The notes below the pieces were generated by a model. It was not told the origin of the DNA, made no database searches, and saw nothing but the letters and a program-made list of their open reading frames with translations. A program made the position numbers and the translations under genes. This document shows, piece by piece, positions 1 through 8,658 of a stretch of DNA of 64,000 bases. The stretch comes from Ectothiorhodospiraceae bacterium (GTDB lineage Bacteria; Pseudomonadota; Gammaproteobacteria; Nitrococcales; Aquisalimonadaceae), in the NCBI GenBank assembly GCA_020831845.1, contig JAFIFV010000146.1, forward strand, positions 94,245 to 158,244. The letters are read 5' to 3'. The number at the start of each line of letters is the position of its first letter. Position 1 is the stretch's first letter.

Positions 1-745
1 TCTCCGAACGGTCCGCGCAGTAGCGGTTGCGGCGCTGGTTGTAGGAGAGGTCGGTGTACTTGAAGTTCATGTGTTCCACGCGGGGCTGCTGATTCATCAG
101 ACGCACCGGCGTGATTTCGCCCAGCGGCATGGAGGTGAGGCGGATCTCCCAGCGCACTTCAGCCGCCTCACGGACTCGTGTGTTGCCTGAAAAGGTCACG
201 CTGTCGAAGCGCTGGTCATGCTCGTAGGCGTAGTGCAGATCGGCCACCAGCGACTGGTAGCCCATGGCGTGCCAGTCGTCCGGTCCCAGTACCGTTCCGT
301 CCCCGCAGGAGCCGAACGCGGCGTCCACCGAAGCGGTCTGGCCATCTGCGGCCTGCATTTCCTGCAAGCCATGGAGGATATCGCCTTGGGTGTGGAAGCG
401 AACGCCTTCGGCGCTGACGCCCAGTGCCTTGGGCAGGCGCAGGGCCTGAAGATCGCGTTCCAGACGAATCAGTTCCAGCAGGTTGCCAGCCGAGAGCGTC
501 ACTCGGTCGATGCGGACTTCGTCGTTGATGCCCAGCGGTCTGATTTCCACTCCGCGGATGGATACCTGGCCGAGCAGCGACGGAATGATCCCCTCATAGC
601 TGATCTGGGCGAACGGCCGCATCATGCTGGCGAACTCGTCCATCCGCTCCTTTGCCTGATACCAGATGTAGGCGTTCAGCGCGACCGCGACGACCAGGAG
701 GATGAAAAGCCACGACAGGAGGCGTTTACGCGAAAGCAGGCCCAT
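1..745 (-). CDS. Membrane-anchored protein of unknown function (3' end outside window)
   Basis: An open frame runs from an ATG at 745 leftwards off the window edge, so only the N-terminal 248 residues are visible. The start is preceded by AAAGGGA. Residues 1-8 are basic (MGLLSRKR) and residues 10-27 form one hydrophobic segment (WLFILLVVAVALNAYIWY), so it is probably a bitopic inner-membrane protein with its bulk in the periplasm. The rest is soluble, with alternating beta-like stretches. I do not recognise the family. Codon use is typical of neighbouring genes, which makes it real rather than a shadow frame. Confidence 0.72.
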   Translation of the reverse strand, partial: MGLLSRKRLLSWLFILLVVAVALNAYIWYQAKERMDEFASMMRPFAQISYEGIIPSLLGQVSIRGVEIRPLGINDEVRIDRVTLSAGNLLELIRLERDLQALRLPKALGVSAEGVRFHTQGDILHGLQEMQAADGQTASVDAAFGSCGDGTVLGPDDWHAMGYQSLVADLHYAYEHDQRFDSVTFSGNTRVREAAEVRWEIRLTSMPLGEITPVRLMNQQPRVEHMNFKYTDLSYNQRRNRYCADRSE

Positions 746-1014
746 GCAACGATCCCTTTGAAGTTTCCCTGGCAATTGTTCTTTGACAGTTTTTGCTTAT
801 TCGATGAGCCCCGGGTACCGTTTGACGGAAACCGCATGAGCCTTGCCCAGGCACGAACGCTAACGCCAGCAGGAGCGCCGATCAACCGGCAGCCGACTGG
901 CGGTGGCCCTCCGTGTCGCAAGCGGACATGATTGATTCATCGTTTTATCATGTGCTTGAGCGCGGCGCACGGTACTGGTTCTCGATAGTGAAAGAAAATC
1001 AAGAGGAGGCACCC

Positions 1015-1479
1015 ATGGCTACCGTTGGCACCATCGTCGTTCCCTGTGACGGTTCCGAGCATTCCGCCAAGGCGGCCGAGCACGCGGCGCTACTTGCTGT
1101 CTCGATGAAGCTGCCGGTCCATCTGTTGCACGTCTCTCCGTCACATCCGCGGGAACTGTTCGGCATTCCCGGCCCATCCGCCGAGATGGTGGGTATCGAG
1201 CGCATCGACGAGCAGGCGTTTCAGGCGATCTGGGATACGGCTGCGCAGAAGGCTTTCGACACTGCCAGAAAAGCCATGGGGGATGCGACGGTGACGTTGG
1301 AAACCGTCAGAAGCAAGGGTGATCCGTCACGGGCTATTATCGATTATGCCGCCAGTCAGGCCAGTCCGATGATCGTCATCGGGCGGCGCGGCCTGGGAAG
1401 GTTCCAGGAGGCACTGCTGGGCAGCGTATCCCAGCGCGTGCTGCACTGGGCGGACTGTCCCGTGCTCGTGGTCCATTGA
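1015..1479 (+). CDS. Universal stress protein, single UspA domain
   Basis: The 154-aa protein is one UspA domain. Residues 5-12 carry the first strand and acidic turn (TIVVPCDGS). The C-terminus holds the ATP-binding signature G-x2-G-x9-G-S (GRRGLGRF...LGSVS) followed by CPVLVV. The family binds ATP and helps cells survive nutrient, oxidative or osmotic stress in the cytoplasm. The start is set by AAGAGG seven to twelve bases upstream; in-frame codons further upstream lack a ribosome site. It stands alone, and the next gene is convergent. Confidence 0.93.
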   Translation: MATVGTIVVPCDGSEHSAKAAEHAALLAVSMKLPVHLLHVSPSHPRELFGIPGPSAEMVGIERIDEQAFQAIWDTAAQKAFDTARKAMGDATVTLETVRSKGDPSRAIIDYAASQASPMIVIGRRGLGRFQEALLGSVSQRVLHWADCPVLVVH

Positions 1480-1546
1480 GCGGGAACAGGCCAGCGTCGA
1501 CGTGACGGGTGGCAACCCGATGGCGGTCCTGATGGCAGCCGAGCGC

Positions 1547-1915
1547 TCAGTACCTGCGCTCCTCGGGCAGCGTCTCTTCGATCGGGCGGACTTCTATGGT
1601 TCCGATGCGGGCTGACGGCCAGCCGCCTGCGATTCGCAGCGCAGCATCCATATCGGCCGCCTCGATCAGAAAATAACCGCCGATCTGCTCCTTGGTTTCG
1701 GCAAAGGGGCCGTCGGTGACGGTGGTTTCGCCGCTCCGGCGCTGCAGCGTCTTCGCCGTGCCAGCACTCCGCAAGGCGTGCGTCGCCAGCAACTGCCCCT
1801 CTTGTCGTAGCTTCCGGACGTAGTCCAGCGTTTCCTGCCGCAGTGCCAGCCACTCCTCGCGCGAGAGCGCGTTCAGTACCTGTTCCTGTTCGTAGGCCAG
1901 GCAAAGAAACTTCAT
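1547..1915 (-). CDS. YCII-related (DGPF) domain protein
   Basis: The 122-aa protein starts MKFLCLAY and contains the diagnostic DGPFAETKEQIGGYF stretch of the DGPF/YCII family, a ferredoxin-like alpha-beta fold often found with ECF sigma factors. No sigma factor is adjacent here. The reaction, if any, is unknown; a conserved His/Asp pair suggests an enzymatic or binding site. The start at 1915 has AGAGGAG upstream, whereas longer upstream extensions run against the promoter region. Likely cytoplasmic and monocistronic. Confidence 0.88.
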   Translation of the reverse strand: MKFLCLAYEQEQVLNALSREEWLALRQETLDYVRKLRQEGQLLATHALRSAGTAKTLQRRSGETTVTDGPFAETKEQIGGYFLIEAADMDAALRIAGGWPSARIGTIEVRPIEETLPEERRY

Positions 1916-1986
1916 GCCTCTGCTCCTCTGTCTCGTTGTGGGTCCTGGTCGTCGGGCGGTGCGGTAATTCGACAGATCCGGTGCGT

Positions 1987-3711
1987 TCAGGAAGACGCCG
2001 GAACCGGGATGCACCGTTCGACGTACCCCAGCCGCGGGCTGCCCACCTTGATGGTGACGGTGCCGGTGCCGCGCACGATCCAGGATGCCCTGGCGCGGTT
2101 GTCGGAGCCGGAAGAGTGTTGGAACCAGGGCATCTGCGAAGCCTGGCCGAGGCCACGCCCCCAGCCGTCCAGGTGCCCCAGCGTCTGGCGCCTCTGCAAC
2201 GGCTCGATCAAATCGCATCCGTGGCTTCCGAAGTTGGCCTCTACCGGTGTGTTCCAGGGAGCTTCCCTCCCCGCGCTGATGCCGTTGGTCGGGAGATAGC
2301 CGTGATTGGCGACAGAGATGCGGATTTCCTGGTGGTTTTCTCCCAATGGCACGCAGTCCAACGCTTCCACACTCAGTCGGGGAAGCAGCGAGGCAACCAG
2401 CAGCCAGTAGGCAGACATGCTGTCACAGATGGTCGGGAGCTTTTCCGGGGGTGGGTTCCAGATGCCCACCCGCGGATCATGGCCTCCGATTTCGACGGCG
2501 CCGAGCTGCGGGTGCTCCAGCGGCGCCCAGGGTTGAAAGATCCTGCCTGCGTTGCGTCGCTCGTCCCAGTCGGCCAGGCGCCCCATGTCGCTGCGGCTCA
2601 ACGCGGTGTAGTGATCCACGAAGCGGCGCGGCTTCGGCAGGTCCAGTTGCCGGAACAGGTCCCAGAGCTCGCAGACCTCGGCCAGGCAGCCGCGCTGGTG
2701 GTACGCGAAATCGGTCAGATCCCCATGCAGCGGCTTGTCAGGCTCGTAGGTGAACTCCTCGTAGCCGCTGACCGTCGGATAGCCCGGATGCCGTTCCCCC
2801 CAAACCGCAAGTTGCCGGTAAACCCCAAGATCGGCCTGATCCATGCGGGTGTCGGGTACATCCTGTGCCGGGCGGATGAAGACGCCGCCGAAGGTATGCA
2901 GATTGAGCCAGGCGTAGAGGTTGGGGTGCGCGACCGCGAATGCCATCACCGCCTGTGTTTCCGGTTCCGAGCCCGGGTAGTCGCCTGCGCCGGCCTGATG
3001 CGGTTCCGGTCGCCAGCTCCAGGGGAAATTGCGGTTGAAGTCCGGGGTGCCGCGCAACAGCTCGGGTTCCGGTATCGTGTGGCCGTCCCAGTGTTCGATC
3101 ACACCTTCGGGATAGAGCCGCCAGTAGGGGGGAGGGTCTTCCACGCGTCGTGGCAGCATCAGCCCCGGATGACTGGCGGATTCCACGAAATCCCCGGCGT
3201 CGTCGCGCATTCTCAGGTAGCGGCAGACGCCGTCGCCGTCCAGGTCCTCAACCCGCCAGTGGGGTTGGTTTTCGGCATGGGGCTGGCGGCGCGGCGCGGA
3301 TCGCACGAAGCCGCCCTGGCGCAGCACACGTTCGGCACCGTCGGGCGAGATCCGGGGGCAGATGTGAAAGTGCAACCCGCGCAGGGCGTCCCGCAGGTGG
3401 GCCGGGAGGCCTGCGGGTGGGGCGTCATCGGTATGCAGCCGCAAAGCCGCCTCGGCGATGGCCAGTGCCACGCTGGAACCGGCAAGCTCGCCGCCGTGCA
3501 TGTTGCCGTCCACCCAGGTGGCAGGACGCACTCCGCCCGGATCCTTGCCGATGCTCAGCACCCAGATGTCACGCCCTTCGGGCGTCTTGCCGATGCTGCG
3601 TAATTCGGTTATTTCCGGGTACTTTCCAGCCCAGTCTTGCAACTGCCGGCTCAGTCTGTCGTAGTCCAGGTAGGTGTGGCGGAAGCTCTTTCCAGGAGTG
3701 TTCAGTGCCAT
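1987..3711 (-). CDS. M14-family zinc carboxypeptidase
   Basis: This 574-aa M14 peptidase has the zinc ligands H72 and E75 in the sequence DGNMHGGELAG and a third His in LNLHTFGG. The substrate-binding region NFNRNFPWSW...YPGSEPETQA is present, and the likely catalytic Glu lies in CLAEVCELWD. About 200 residues follow the catalytic core, ending in a beta-rich domain (VRISVANHGYLP) as in other large bacterial M14 proteins. No signal peptide is visible, so it probably works in the cytoplasm on peptides or amino-acid conjugates. The start at 3711 is preceded by AAAGGA; an upstream extension to 3834 would overlap the divergent dehalogenase gene. Confidence 0.9.
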   Translation of the reverse strand: MALNTPGKSFRHTYLDYDRLSRQLQDWAGKYPEITELRSIGKTPEGRDIWVLSIGKDPGGVRPATWVDGNMHGGELAGSSVALAIAEAALRLHTDDAPPAGLPAHLRDALRGLHFHICPRISPDGAERVLRQGGFVRSAPRRQPHAENQPHWRVEDLDGDGVCRYLRMRDDAGDFVESASHPGLMLPRRVEDPPPYWRLYPEGVIEHWDGHTIPEPELLRGTPDFNRNFPWSWRPEPHQAGAGDYPGSEPETQAVMAFAVAHPNLYAWLNLHTFGGVFIRPAQDVPDTRMDQADLGVYRQLAVWGERHPGYPTVSGYEEFTYEPDKPLHGDLTDFAYHQRGCLAEVCELWDLFRQLDLPKPRRFVDHYTALSRSDMGRLADWDERRNAGRIFQPWAPLEHPQLGAVEIGGHDPRVGIWNPPPEKLPTICDSMSAYWLLVASLLPRLSVEALDCVPLGENHQEIRISVANHGYLPTNGISAGREAPWNTPVEANFGSHGCDLIEPLQRRQTLGHLDGWGRGLGQASQMPWFQHSSGSDNRARASWIVRGTGTVTIKVGSPRLGYVERCIPVPASS

Positions 3712-3804
3712 GTCGTGTCCTTTGTCGCCGCCCGCGGCAGTGGGTAGGGGGACGGTCGTGTTTGCGGCTATTCTGGCAAGGTTAGAACAAAGACAGAGGT
3801 GACC

Positions 3805-4512
3805 ATGGAGGAGAGCGTGCGCGATACGGTCCATGTGCTGGCATTCGACGTGTTCGGCACCGTGGTGGACTGGTACTCCTCGGTGGAAAGAGAGGTGCGG
3901 AGAGTGCTCCCGGAGGTCGACGCGAATGCGTTCGCGCTGGCCTGGCGCGCCGGTTATCAGCCGGCCATGGAAAGGGTGCGATCAGGAAAAACCGGATGGG
4001 TGCCGCTGGACCTGCTGCACCGGCAGATTCTCGAGGACCTGCTGGCGCGCTTTGAAGTGCGATCACTCCCCGAGCCGGAGATCACTTCGCTGAACCGGAT
4101 ATGGCACCGGTTGGACCCGTGGCCGGATGCGGTGGAAGGCATCACGCGCCTGAAGCGGCGCTATACCGTGTGTACGCTGTCCAACGGCAACCTTGGTCTG
4201 CTCACGGCCATGGCCAAGCATGCGCAGCTGCCATGGGACTGCATTCTGTCGGCCGAGGTGTTCGGCAAGTACAAGCCGGACCCCGACACTTACCTGGGCG
4301 TGGCCCGGGTGTTCGACGTGAGGCCGGAGCAGGTGATGCTGGTGGCGGCTCATCAGGACGACCTGGCCGCTGCTCGCAGCTGCGGCTTGCGCACGGCCTA
4401 CATAGAGCGGCCGCAGGAATTCGGGCCAATGCACTCCAAGGACGTGTCCCCGGACTCCGCCAACACCCTGCATGCGGAAAATCTCAGGGTGCTGGCGGAC
4501 ATGCTGGAGTAG
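3805..4512 (+). CDS. HAD-superfamily hydrolase, haloacid dehalogenase type II-like
   Basis: The 235-aa protein has the HAD nucleophile D15 (LAFDVFGTVVDW), motif II Ser in CTLSNGN, motif III Lys in SAEVFGKYKPDP and motif IV acidic residues in VAAHQDDL. Overall it matches the L-2-haloacid dehalogenase subfamily. At the position where true dehalogenases have SSNAWD, this protein has AAHQDD, so halide-releasing activity is uncertain; it could act on another small phosphorylated or halogenated acid. The ATG at 3805 has AGAGGT at good spacing. A GTG six bases upstream is also possible. Confidence 0.86.
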   Translation: MEESVRDTVHVLAFDVFGTVVDWYSSVEREVRRVLPEVDANAFALAWRAGYQPAMERVRSGKTGWVPLDLLHRQILEDLLARFEVRSLPEPEITSLNRIWHRLDPWPDAVEGITRLKRRYTVCTLSNGNLGLLTAMAKHAQLPWDCILSAEVFGKYKPDPDTYLGVARVFDVRPEQVMLVAAHQDDLAAARSCGLRTAYIERPQEFGPMHSKDVSPDSANTLHAENLRVLADMLE

Positions 4513-4520
4513 GGCGTCCG

Positions 4521-4973
4521 TTACTGTCCGGCCGCCTGGCTCGCGAAGTTCTCCAGCGCCCCGGACACCTGCCCGATGACCTCGTCACAGTCTTCCAGCC
4601 CGTGGCGTTCGGCGAGGTGGTCGGCGCTGTTGTAGCCCACGTACACGGTTTCGTCCTCCTGCCAGATCAGCGCCTTCATCGGCAGATCGATACCGACGCT
4701 GCGGCCACATTGCATGAGCTGCGTACCGATCTCCGGGTTCCCGAACATCACCAGGTAGGTGGGCTCCAGCTCCATGCCGGCGCCGGCCGCGCCCATGCTG
4801 TGGTCCACTTCCTGGAAGATGTTCATGCCGGCGTCATCCAGTGCCGAAAGGAGGCGGTCGATGGTGCCGGCCATATCGGAATCGCTTTCCAGTACCTCCA
4901 TGCCATCCGCCGCCTGTGTCTGCGTGGAGAAGAGGAACAATGCGGCGAAGGCGGTCGCGAAAAAAATCTTCAT
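4521..4973 (-). CDS. Secreted DUF302 protein
   Basis: The 150-aa protein has a clear signal peptide (MKIFFATAFAALFLFSTQTQAA) and a DUF302 domain. The stretch LVMFGNPEIGTQLMQ...IGIDLPMKALIWQ matches the family core closely. DUF302 is a small periplasmic or cytoplasmic fold of unknown biochemical role, sometimes linked to metal or sulfur metabolism. Its end is eight bases from the end of the convergent HAD gene. The AGGAG site upstream of 4973 fixes the start; longer frames would lose the signal peptide at the N-terminus. Confidence 0.9.
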   Translation of the reverse strand: MKIFFATAFAALFLFSTQTQAADGMEVLESDSDMAGTIDRLLSALDDAGMNIFQEVDHSMGAAGAGMELEPTYLVMFGNPEIGTQLMQCGRSVGIDLPMKALIWQEDETVYVGYNSADHLAERHGLEDCDEVIGQVSGALENFASQAAGQ

Positions 4974-5095
4974 GACGGTCTCCTGGTCGCTGCTTGGGAA
5001 AGAATGCCCCTCGAACAGGGGCGGCCTGCCAGGCAGACTATGGTGCAGGGAGCACGGGCATGGCAACCTTGCCTTCCTTCGTTCCAGCAACGATC

Positions 5096-5157
5096 GCGCC
5101 CGGCATCGCGAAATATCCGGCCGTAACGAGACCGCGGGAATGAATCATTGCTTCCTT
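5096..5157. repeat. Half copy of a dispersed palindromic repeat
   Basis: About 62 bases here align with 10083-10144, sharing GCATCGCGAA, the GTAACG block, GCGGGAAT and the GCTTCC end. The left arm seen in the 10 kb copy is not recognisable here, so this looks like a degraded or solo half element. It sits in the spacer just before arfB. Confidence 0.7.
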
Positions 5158-5163
5158 GAGTGA

Positions 5164-5586
5164 ATGCGCATGCTGCAGATATCCAGGCAAGTCCAGATAC
5201 CGGAGTCCGAGATCGAGCTGCAGTTCGTGCGAGCGCAGGGCGCGGGCGGGCAGAACGTCAACAAGCTCTCCACAGCAGCCCATCTGCGTTTCGATATTCA
5301 CGCCTCGTCGCTGCCCGAAGCCTACAAGGCGGGCCTGATGTCGGTCAGTGACCGCCGCATTTCCGCTGACGGCGTTATCGTGATCAAGGCGCAGCGTTAT
5401 CGCAGCCAGGAGAAGAACCGCGAGGATGCATTGGCGCGGCTACAGGAGCTGGTTCGCGGGGCCGTGGTCACCCGCAAGAAACGCAGGCCCACCAGGCCCA
5501 GCAAGTCGGCGCGGCAGAAACGCATGGACAGCAAGACCAAGCGCGGGCGGACCAAGGCCGCCCGGGGCAAGGTGAGCCTGGACTGA
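5164..5586 (+). CDS. arfB: Peptidyl-tRNA hydrolase ArfB (YaeJ)
   Basis: The 140-aa protein has the release-factor GGQ motif at residues 28-30 (AQGAGGQNVNK). It ends in the long basic tail (VTRKKRRPTRPSKSARQKRMDSK...) that ArfB inserts into the empty mRNA channel of the ribosome. Its role is rescue of ribosomes stalled on non-stop messages, by hydrolysing peptidyl-tRNA in the A/P site. Length and layout match the family. It is monocistronic; the spacer before it contains a half palindromic repeat. Confidence 0.95.
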   Translation: MRMLQISRQVQIPESEIELQFVRAQGAGGQNVNKLSTAAHLRFDIHASSLPEAYKAGLMSVSDRRISADGVIVIKAQRYRSQEKNREDALARLQELVRGAVVTRKKRRPTRPSKSARQKRMDSKTKRGRTKAARGKVSLD

Positions 5587-5633
5587 ATCGGCTCACCTGC
5601 CGGGCGTGAAGGCGGCAATTGGTCAGTGTTTGC

Positions 5634-6062
5634 TCAGGCCACCTTGAGCTTGACGTCGACGTTGCCGCGGGTGGCGTTGGAGTAAGGGCACACCACGTGG
5701 GCGGCTTCCACGATCTGCTGTGCCTGCTCCCGGTCCAGTCCGGGAATGCTGACTTCCAGTTCCACGGCGATGGCGAAACCGGTGGGAATAGGGCCGATCC
5801 CCACGGAAGCGGAAACCTGCGTGTCTTCCGGCAGTTTCACCTTTTTCTGTCCGGCGACGAATTTCATCGCGCCCAGGAAGCAGGCGGAATAGCCGGCTGC
5901 GAACAACTGCTCGGGGTTGGTGGCGTTGCCGCCGGCGCCGCCCATCTCCTTCGGCACGCTCAGTTTCACGTCCAGCACGCCGTCGGATGAAACGGCCCTG
6001 CCGTCGCGACCTCCGGTGGCTTTCGCATTCGCCTGGTAAACGATCTTCTCGGGTGTATCCAT
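5634..6062 (-). CDS. ohr: Organic hydroperoxide resistance protein Ohr
   Basis: The 142-aa OsmC/Ohr-family thiol peroxidase has the peroxidatic C61 (YSACFLGAM), the resolving C125 ([12 protein letters not shown]) and an Arg-rich N-terminal turn. It reduces organic and fatty-acid hydroperoxides with lipoyl-type dithiols in the cytoplasm. It lies 29 bp downstream of ohrR on the same strand, so the pair is probably an operon controlled from the ohrR promoter. A GAAGGAG site precedes the ATG. Confidence 0.96.
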   Translation of the reverse strand: MDTPEKIVYQANAKATGGRDGRAVSSDGVLDVKLSVPKEMGGAGGNATNPEQLFAAGYSACFLGAMKFVAGQKKVKLPEDTQVSASVGIGPIPTGFAIAVELEVSIPGLDREQAQQIVEAAHVVCPYSNATRGNVDVKLKVA

Positions 6063-6091
6063 GCTCGACTCCTTCGATGGTTGGGTGGTGG

Positions 6092-6556
6092 TCAGCCTTC
6101 CACGTGCCTCAGCAGTGAGGCGCGAAGCTCATTCAGCGAATCAATCAGTCCGTCGCGTTCGCGTGCTCCGCATTTGCTGGCGCAGGCGGCCTGGTACTGA
6201 ACCGAACCGGCCCGCTCGCGCAGGGCTATGCCGTTGTCACACAGGTGCACAAAAACCTGTCGTTCATCCTCGGTGCCGCGAACACGACGCAGCAGCCCGG
6301 CGGCTTCCATGCGTTTCAGCAGCGGCGTGAGCGTTCCGGAATCCAGCAGCAGCTGGCGGCCGAGTTCCGACACGGTCCGCCCGTCGCGCTCCCAGAGCGC
6401 CAGAAGCACAATGTACTGGGGATAGGTGAGTCCCAGCTCTTCCAGCAGCTGGCGATAAACGCGCTTCATCGCCAGCGAGGCCGCATACACAGCGAAGCAC
6501 AGCTGTTCATCCAGCGTGGCTGGTGGAGGTGTGGTGATCTGGCGCTGTCTGGGCAT
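6092..6556 (-). CDS. ohrR: MarR-family peroxide-sensing repressor OhrR
   Basis: This is a 154-aa winged-helix MarR protein. C20 in the sequence [13 protein letters not shown] is the reactive cysteine of OhrR; oxidation by organic peroxides releases DNA. The wing and recognition helix region ([27 protein letters not shown]) is intact. Extra cysteines near the C-terminus (ASKCG) could form the disulfide of a 2-Cys OhrR. The ATG at 6556 is preferred; a TTG at 6571 would place the operator inside the gene. No strong ribosome site is visible. It is followed by ohr. Confidence 0.93.
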   Translation of the reverse strand: MPRQRQITTPPPATLDEQLCFAVYAASLAMKRVYRQLLEELGLTYPQYIVLLALWERDGRTVSELGRQLLLDSGTLTPLLKRMEAAGLLRRVRGTEDERQVFVHLCDNGIALRERAGSVQYQAACASKCGARERDGLIDSLNELRASLLRHVEG

Positions 6557-6567
6557 ATTGATTGTGC

Positions 6568-6580
6568 ACAATTGAATTGT
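6568..6580. promoter_or_regulatory. OhrR operator (perfect dyad)
   Basis: The sequence ACAATTGAATTGT is a perfect inverted repeat around one central base. It matches the ACAATT-AATTGT core known for OhrR boxes in Xanthomonas and relatives. It lies 12 bp before the ohrR start, where binding would block the ohrR-ohr promoter. Confidence 0.8.
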
Positions 6581-6707
6581 TGGCGATGATTGTAGTCGGT
6601 ATGGCGATTATTGCAAGCCCGTGTTTTTCGGCCAGTGGCCGTGGCTATCAGTGCCCGCTGGCGAGTACCATGACCTGCATTCAGCGCTTTCCTGGGGGGT
6701 AGACAAG

Positions 6708-7031
6708 ATGATCCTGGAACTGGCTCCGCTGCAGGTTCGGCCTGGTCAGGCCGATGCCTTCGAACAGGCCTTCGCCAAGGCGCAGCGCATTATCGCTTCC
6801 ATGCCCGGCTATCGGGGCCATACCTTGCAGCGCTGCCTGGAGGTGGACAACAAGTACGTGTTGCTGGTGGGCTGGGATAGCGTGGCCGATCATGAACAGG
6901 GGTTCCGCGGCTCGCCGGCATACCAGGAATGGAAGCGGCTGTTGCACCACTTCTACGATCCGTTCCCCACCGTGGAACACTACCAGCCGGTCAGCGGGGA
7001 GTTGCTGTCCGAGACAGCGGATAACGGTTGA
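6708..7031 (+). CDS. Antibiotic biosynthesis monooxygenase (ABM)-domain protein
   Basis: The 107-aa protein begins MILELAPLQVRPGQADAFEQAF and has the ferredoxin-like ABM fold pattern, with LLVGWDSVADHEQGFRGSPAYQEWKRLL forming the second half. Members include cofactor-free quinone-forming monooxygenases and many uncharacterised proteins. It is 14 bp upstream of another dimeric alpha-beta barrel gene, and the two probably form an operon. The stop codon is directly followed by a copy of the dispersed GGAAGC repeat end. The start uses a G-rich site (GGGGGGT). Confidence 0.87.
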   Translation: MILELAPLQVRPGQADAFEQAFAKAQRIIASMPGYRGHTLQRCLEVDNKYVLLVGWDSVADHEQGFRGSPAYQEWKRLLHHFYDPFPTVEHYQPVSGELLSETADNG

Positions 7032-7045
7032 GGAAGCGCTGAGTC

Positions 7046-7363
7046 ATGGTCAAGCATATCGTCATGTGGCGTCTCAAGGATTACGCGCTGGGCAGGGACA
7101 AGGCCGCCAACGCCCGACTTGTCAAAAGCGAGCTGGAAGCCCTGCGCGGAAAGATCCCCGGCATGCTGGCGATCGAGGTGGGCATCGATTTCAGTGCCAC
7201 CGAGAGTTCCGCTGACGTGGTGCTCTACTCGGAGTTCGAGAGCAGGGCAGCCCTGGATGCCTACCATACCCATCCTGCCCATGAGGCGGTGAAATCCCTG
7301 GTCGGTGAGGTTCGGTCCGATCGCTGCCTGGTGGACTACGAAACCCAGGGAAATGCCGACTAA
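7046..7363 (+). CDS. Dabb-family (stress-responsive alpha/beta barrel) protein
   Basis: The 105-aa protein starts MVKHIVMWRLKDYA, the typical Dabb opening, and has HPAHEAVKSLVGEV near the end. Family members are small dimeric barrels, some stress-induced in plants and bacteria and some enzymatic. The reaction here is unknown. It is co-directional with the ABM-like gene just upstream, with a repeat fragment in the spacer providing its start region. Confidence 0.9.
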   Translation: MVKHIVMWRLKDYALGRDKAANARLVKSELEALRGKIPGMLAIEVGIDFSATESSADVVLYSEFESRAALDAYHTHPAHEAVKSLVGEVRSDRCLVDYETQGNAD

Positions 7364-7411
7364 GTTCCCCCGCTCGATTTACTTCCCAGGCCGCGCATCA
7401 GGTGGACAGCA

Positions 7412-7435
7412 CTGCTGACAGCACGCTGTCAGCAG
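7412..7435 (+). terminator. Hairpin, possible terminator after the Dabb gene
   Basis: CTGCTGACAG and CTGTCAGCAG form a perfect 10-bp stem with a 4-nt loop, 48 bp after the stop codon. There is no clean T-run, so it could instead be an operator for the next gene. Confidence 0.45.
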
Positions 7436-7515
7436 CTGTTCCCTAGACTTGATCTTCCAATGCCGGCGCCGCGCTGCGAATGGCGCGGGATGCGAGAAGG
7501 ATTGAAGGGGGAGCA

Positions 7516-7962
7516 ATGCGGGATTCGAAGGCGTTTTTCTGGCAGGTTCAGTCCGGATCTCTACCGGCGCCCAGGGCGGCACGGACGCTGGGGATGCGGA
7601 TCATCAACGTGGATGCCGAGCATGGGGTCCTTGAAGCGGAGTTTCATGGCAGCGACGCCTTCGTCAACCCGGCAGGCAATATCCAGGGTGGTTTTCTTGC
7701 CGCGATGCTCGACGACACGATGGGGCCGGCTCTGGCAGCAACGCTGTCAGCTGGAGAGTGCGCCCCGACCCTGAATCTCAATGTGCAGTACATGGCGCCG
7801 GCAAGGCCCGGCAAGCTGCATGGTATCGGGCGTGTGACGAAGTTCGGGAGTATCTGCTTTCTGGCTGGTGAGTTGATGCAGGACGGCATGGTGGTCGCCA
7901 CGGCGACGGCGGCCGCCGCGATTCGGACTTTGCCGGTCGCTGGCAGCAGGCGTGCGGGTTGA
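7516..7962 (+). CDS. PaaI-like hotdog-fold thioesterase
   Basis: The 148-aa hotdog protein has the core NPAGNIQGGFLAAMLDDTMGPA, where the Asp of MLDD is the usual catalytic acid of the PaaI group. The normally conserved His before GG is Gln here. It probably hydrolyses an acyl- or aryl-CoA thioester; the substrate cannot be told from sequence. AAGGGGGAG precedes the chosen ATG at 7516. It is monocistronic. Confidence 0.88.
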   Translation: MRDSKAFFWQVQSGSLPAPRAARTLGMRIINVDAEHGVLEAEFHGSDAFVNPAGNIQGGFLAAMLDDTMGPALAATLSAGECAPTLNLNVQYMAPARPGKLHGIGRVTKFGSICFLAGELMQDGMVVATATAAAAIRTLPVAGSRRAG

Positions 7963-8127
7963 CATCTCGCGCCCGGTGTTGCGGCCGTAACCCTCCGAGG
8001 CTCGGCCGATTTTCGCCCGTGGCGTTGTCGCAATCCACCGCAGGTAGAATGACTACCTGCGGCACCTTGCTTCTAGCCACGACCGATGCGGACTCGAGCG
8101 CGAACGCGAGGATCTGTCAGCGTTTCC

Positions 8128-8526
8128 CTAGGTCGGGACCGGTGTGCCGCCCTGCCGCCAGGCGGCATGTTCCAGCCCCGTGAGCACGGCTACGATCAGT
8201 GCCTGGCTGCCGATCAGCAAGTGACCGAGCAGGTTGGGCGTGATCCAGTTCCCGAACATCAGCGCCAGGCTGGCCAACGCCCAGAGCCCGTTGCCTCCGA
8301 TGATCAGCCACACGGCAAGGCTGGAGCTGATGGCCCGGGTCGCGGTGAATGCCATCAATGCGGCCGAGGGAAACAGGATGAGCCCGGCGTAAAACAGCAG
8401 GACAGAGGGTATCGCTGTAAGATTCGCGATTACGGCAGCGCCGGCCACCAGTACGATTCCCATGACGAGGCAGGTGGCTGCGTCCAACATCAGAAGGCTG
8501 CGTAGATGGGCAGGGATGGTGATCAT
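8128..8526 (-). CDS. Small integral membrane protein, four predicted TM helices
   Basis: The 132-aa protein has four hydrophobic segments at about residues 10-37, 40-63, 70-90 and 96-118 and no recognised family motif. It is transcribed divergently from a helix-turn-helix regulator with a ligand domain, so it may be that regulator's target. AAGGAGCG precedes the start. Its function is unknown. Confidence 0.8.
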   Translation of the reverse strand: MITIPAHLRSLLMLDAATCLVMGIVLVAGAAVIANLTAIPSVLLFYAGLILFPSAALMAFTATRAISSSLAVWLIIGGNGLWALASLALMFGNWITPNLLGHLLIGSQALIVAVLTGLEHAAWRQGGTPVPT

Positions 8527-8604
8527 GATCCGCTCCTTGAGGTTGTCGGGTTAGGCAGTGGGCCGCACCACCACAAGCATATTCCTGCGGCGTCCTGCTG
8601 CTGG

Positions 8605-8625
8605 CGATTACCTGCCGGGTAATCG
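8605..8625. promoter_or_regulatory. Inverted repeat in divergent promoter, candidate operator
   Basis: CGATTACC and GGTAATCG are perfect 8-bp arms around TGCCG, located between the divergent membrane-protein gene and the XRE regulator, 34 bp before the regulator's ATG. It is a natural candidate for the regulator's own binding site. Confidence 0.55.
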
Positions 8626-8658
8626 TCAGGCGACTGTGAGGAGCGCTATTGTCAGGCC

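Noticed and set aside
1843..3603. 586-codon plus-strand frame across the M14 peptidase
   Set aside because: It is antisense to the peptidase with conserved zinc motifs and has no recognisable domain.
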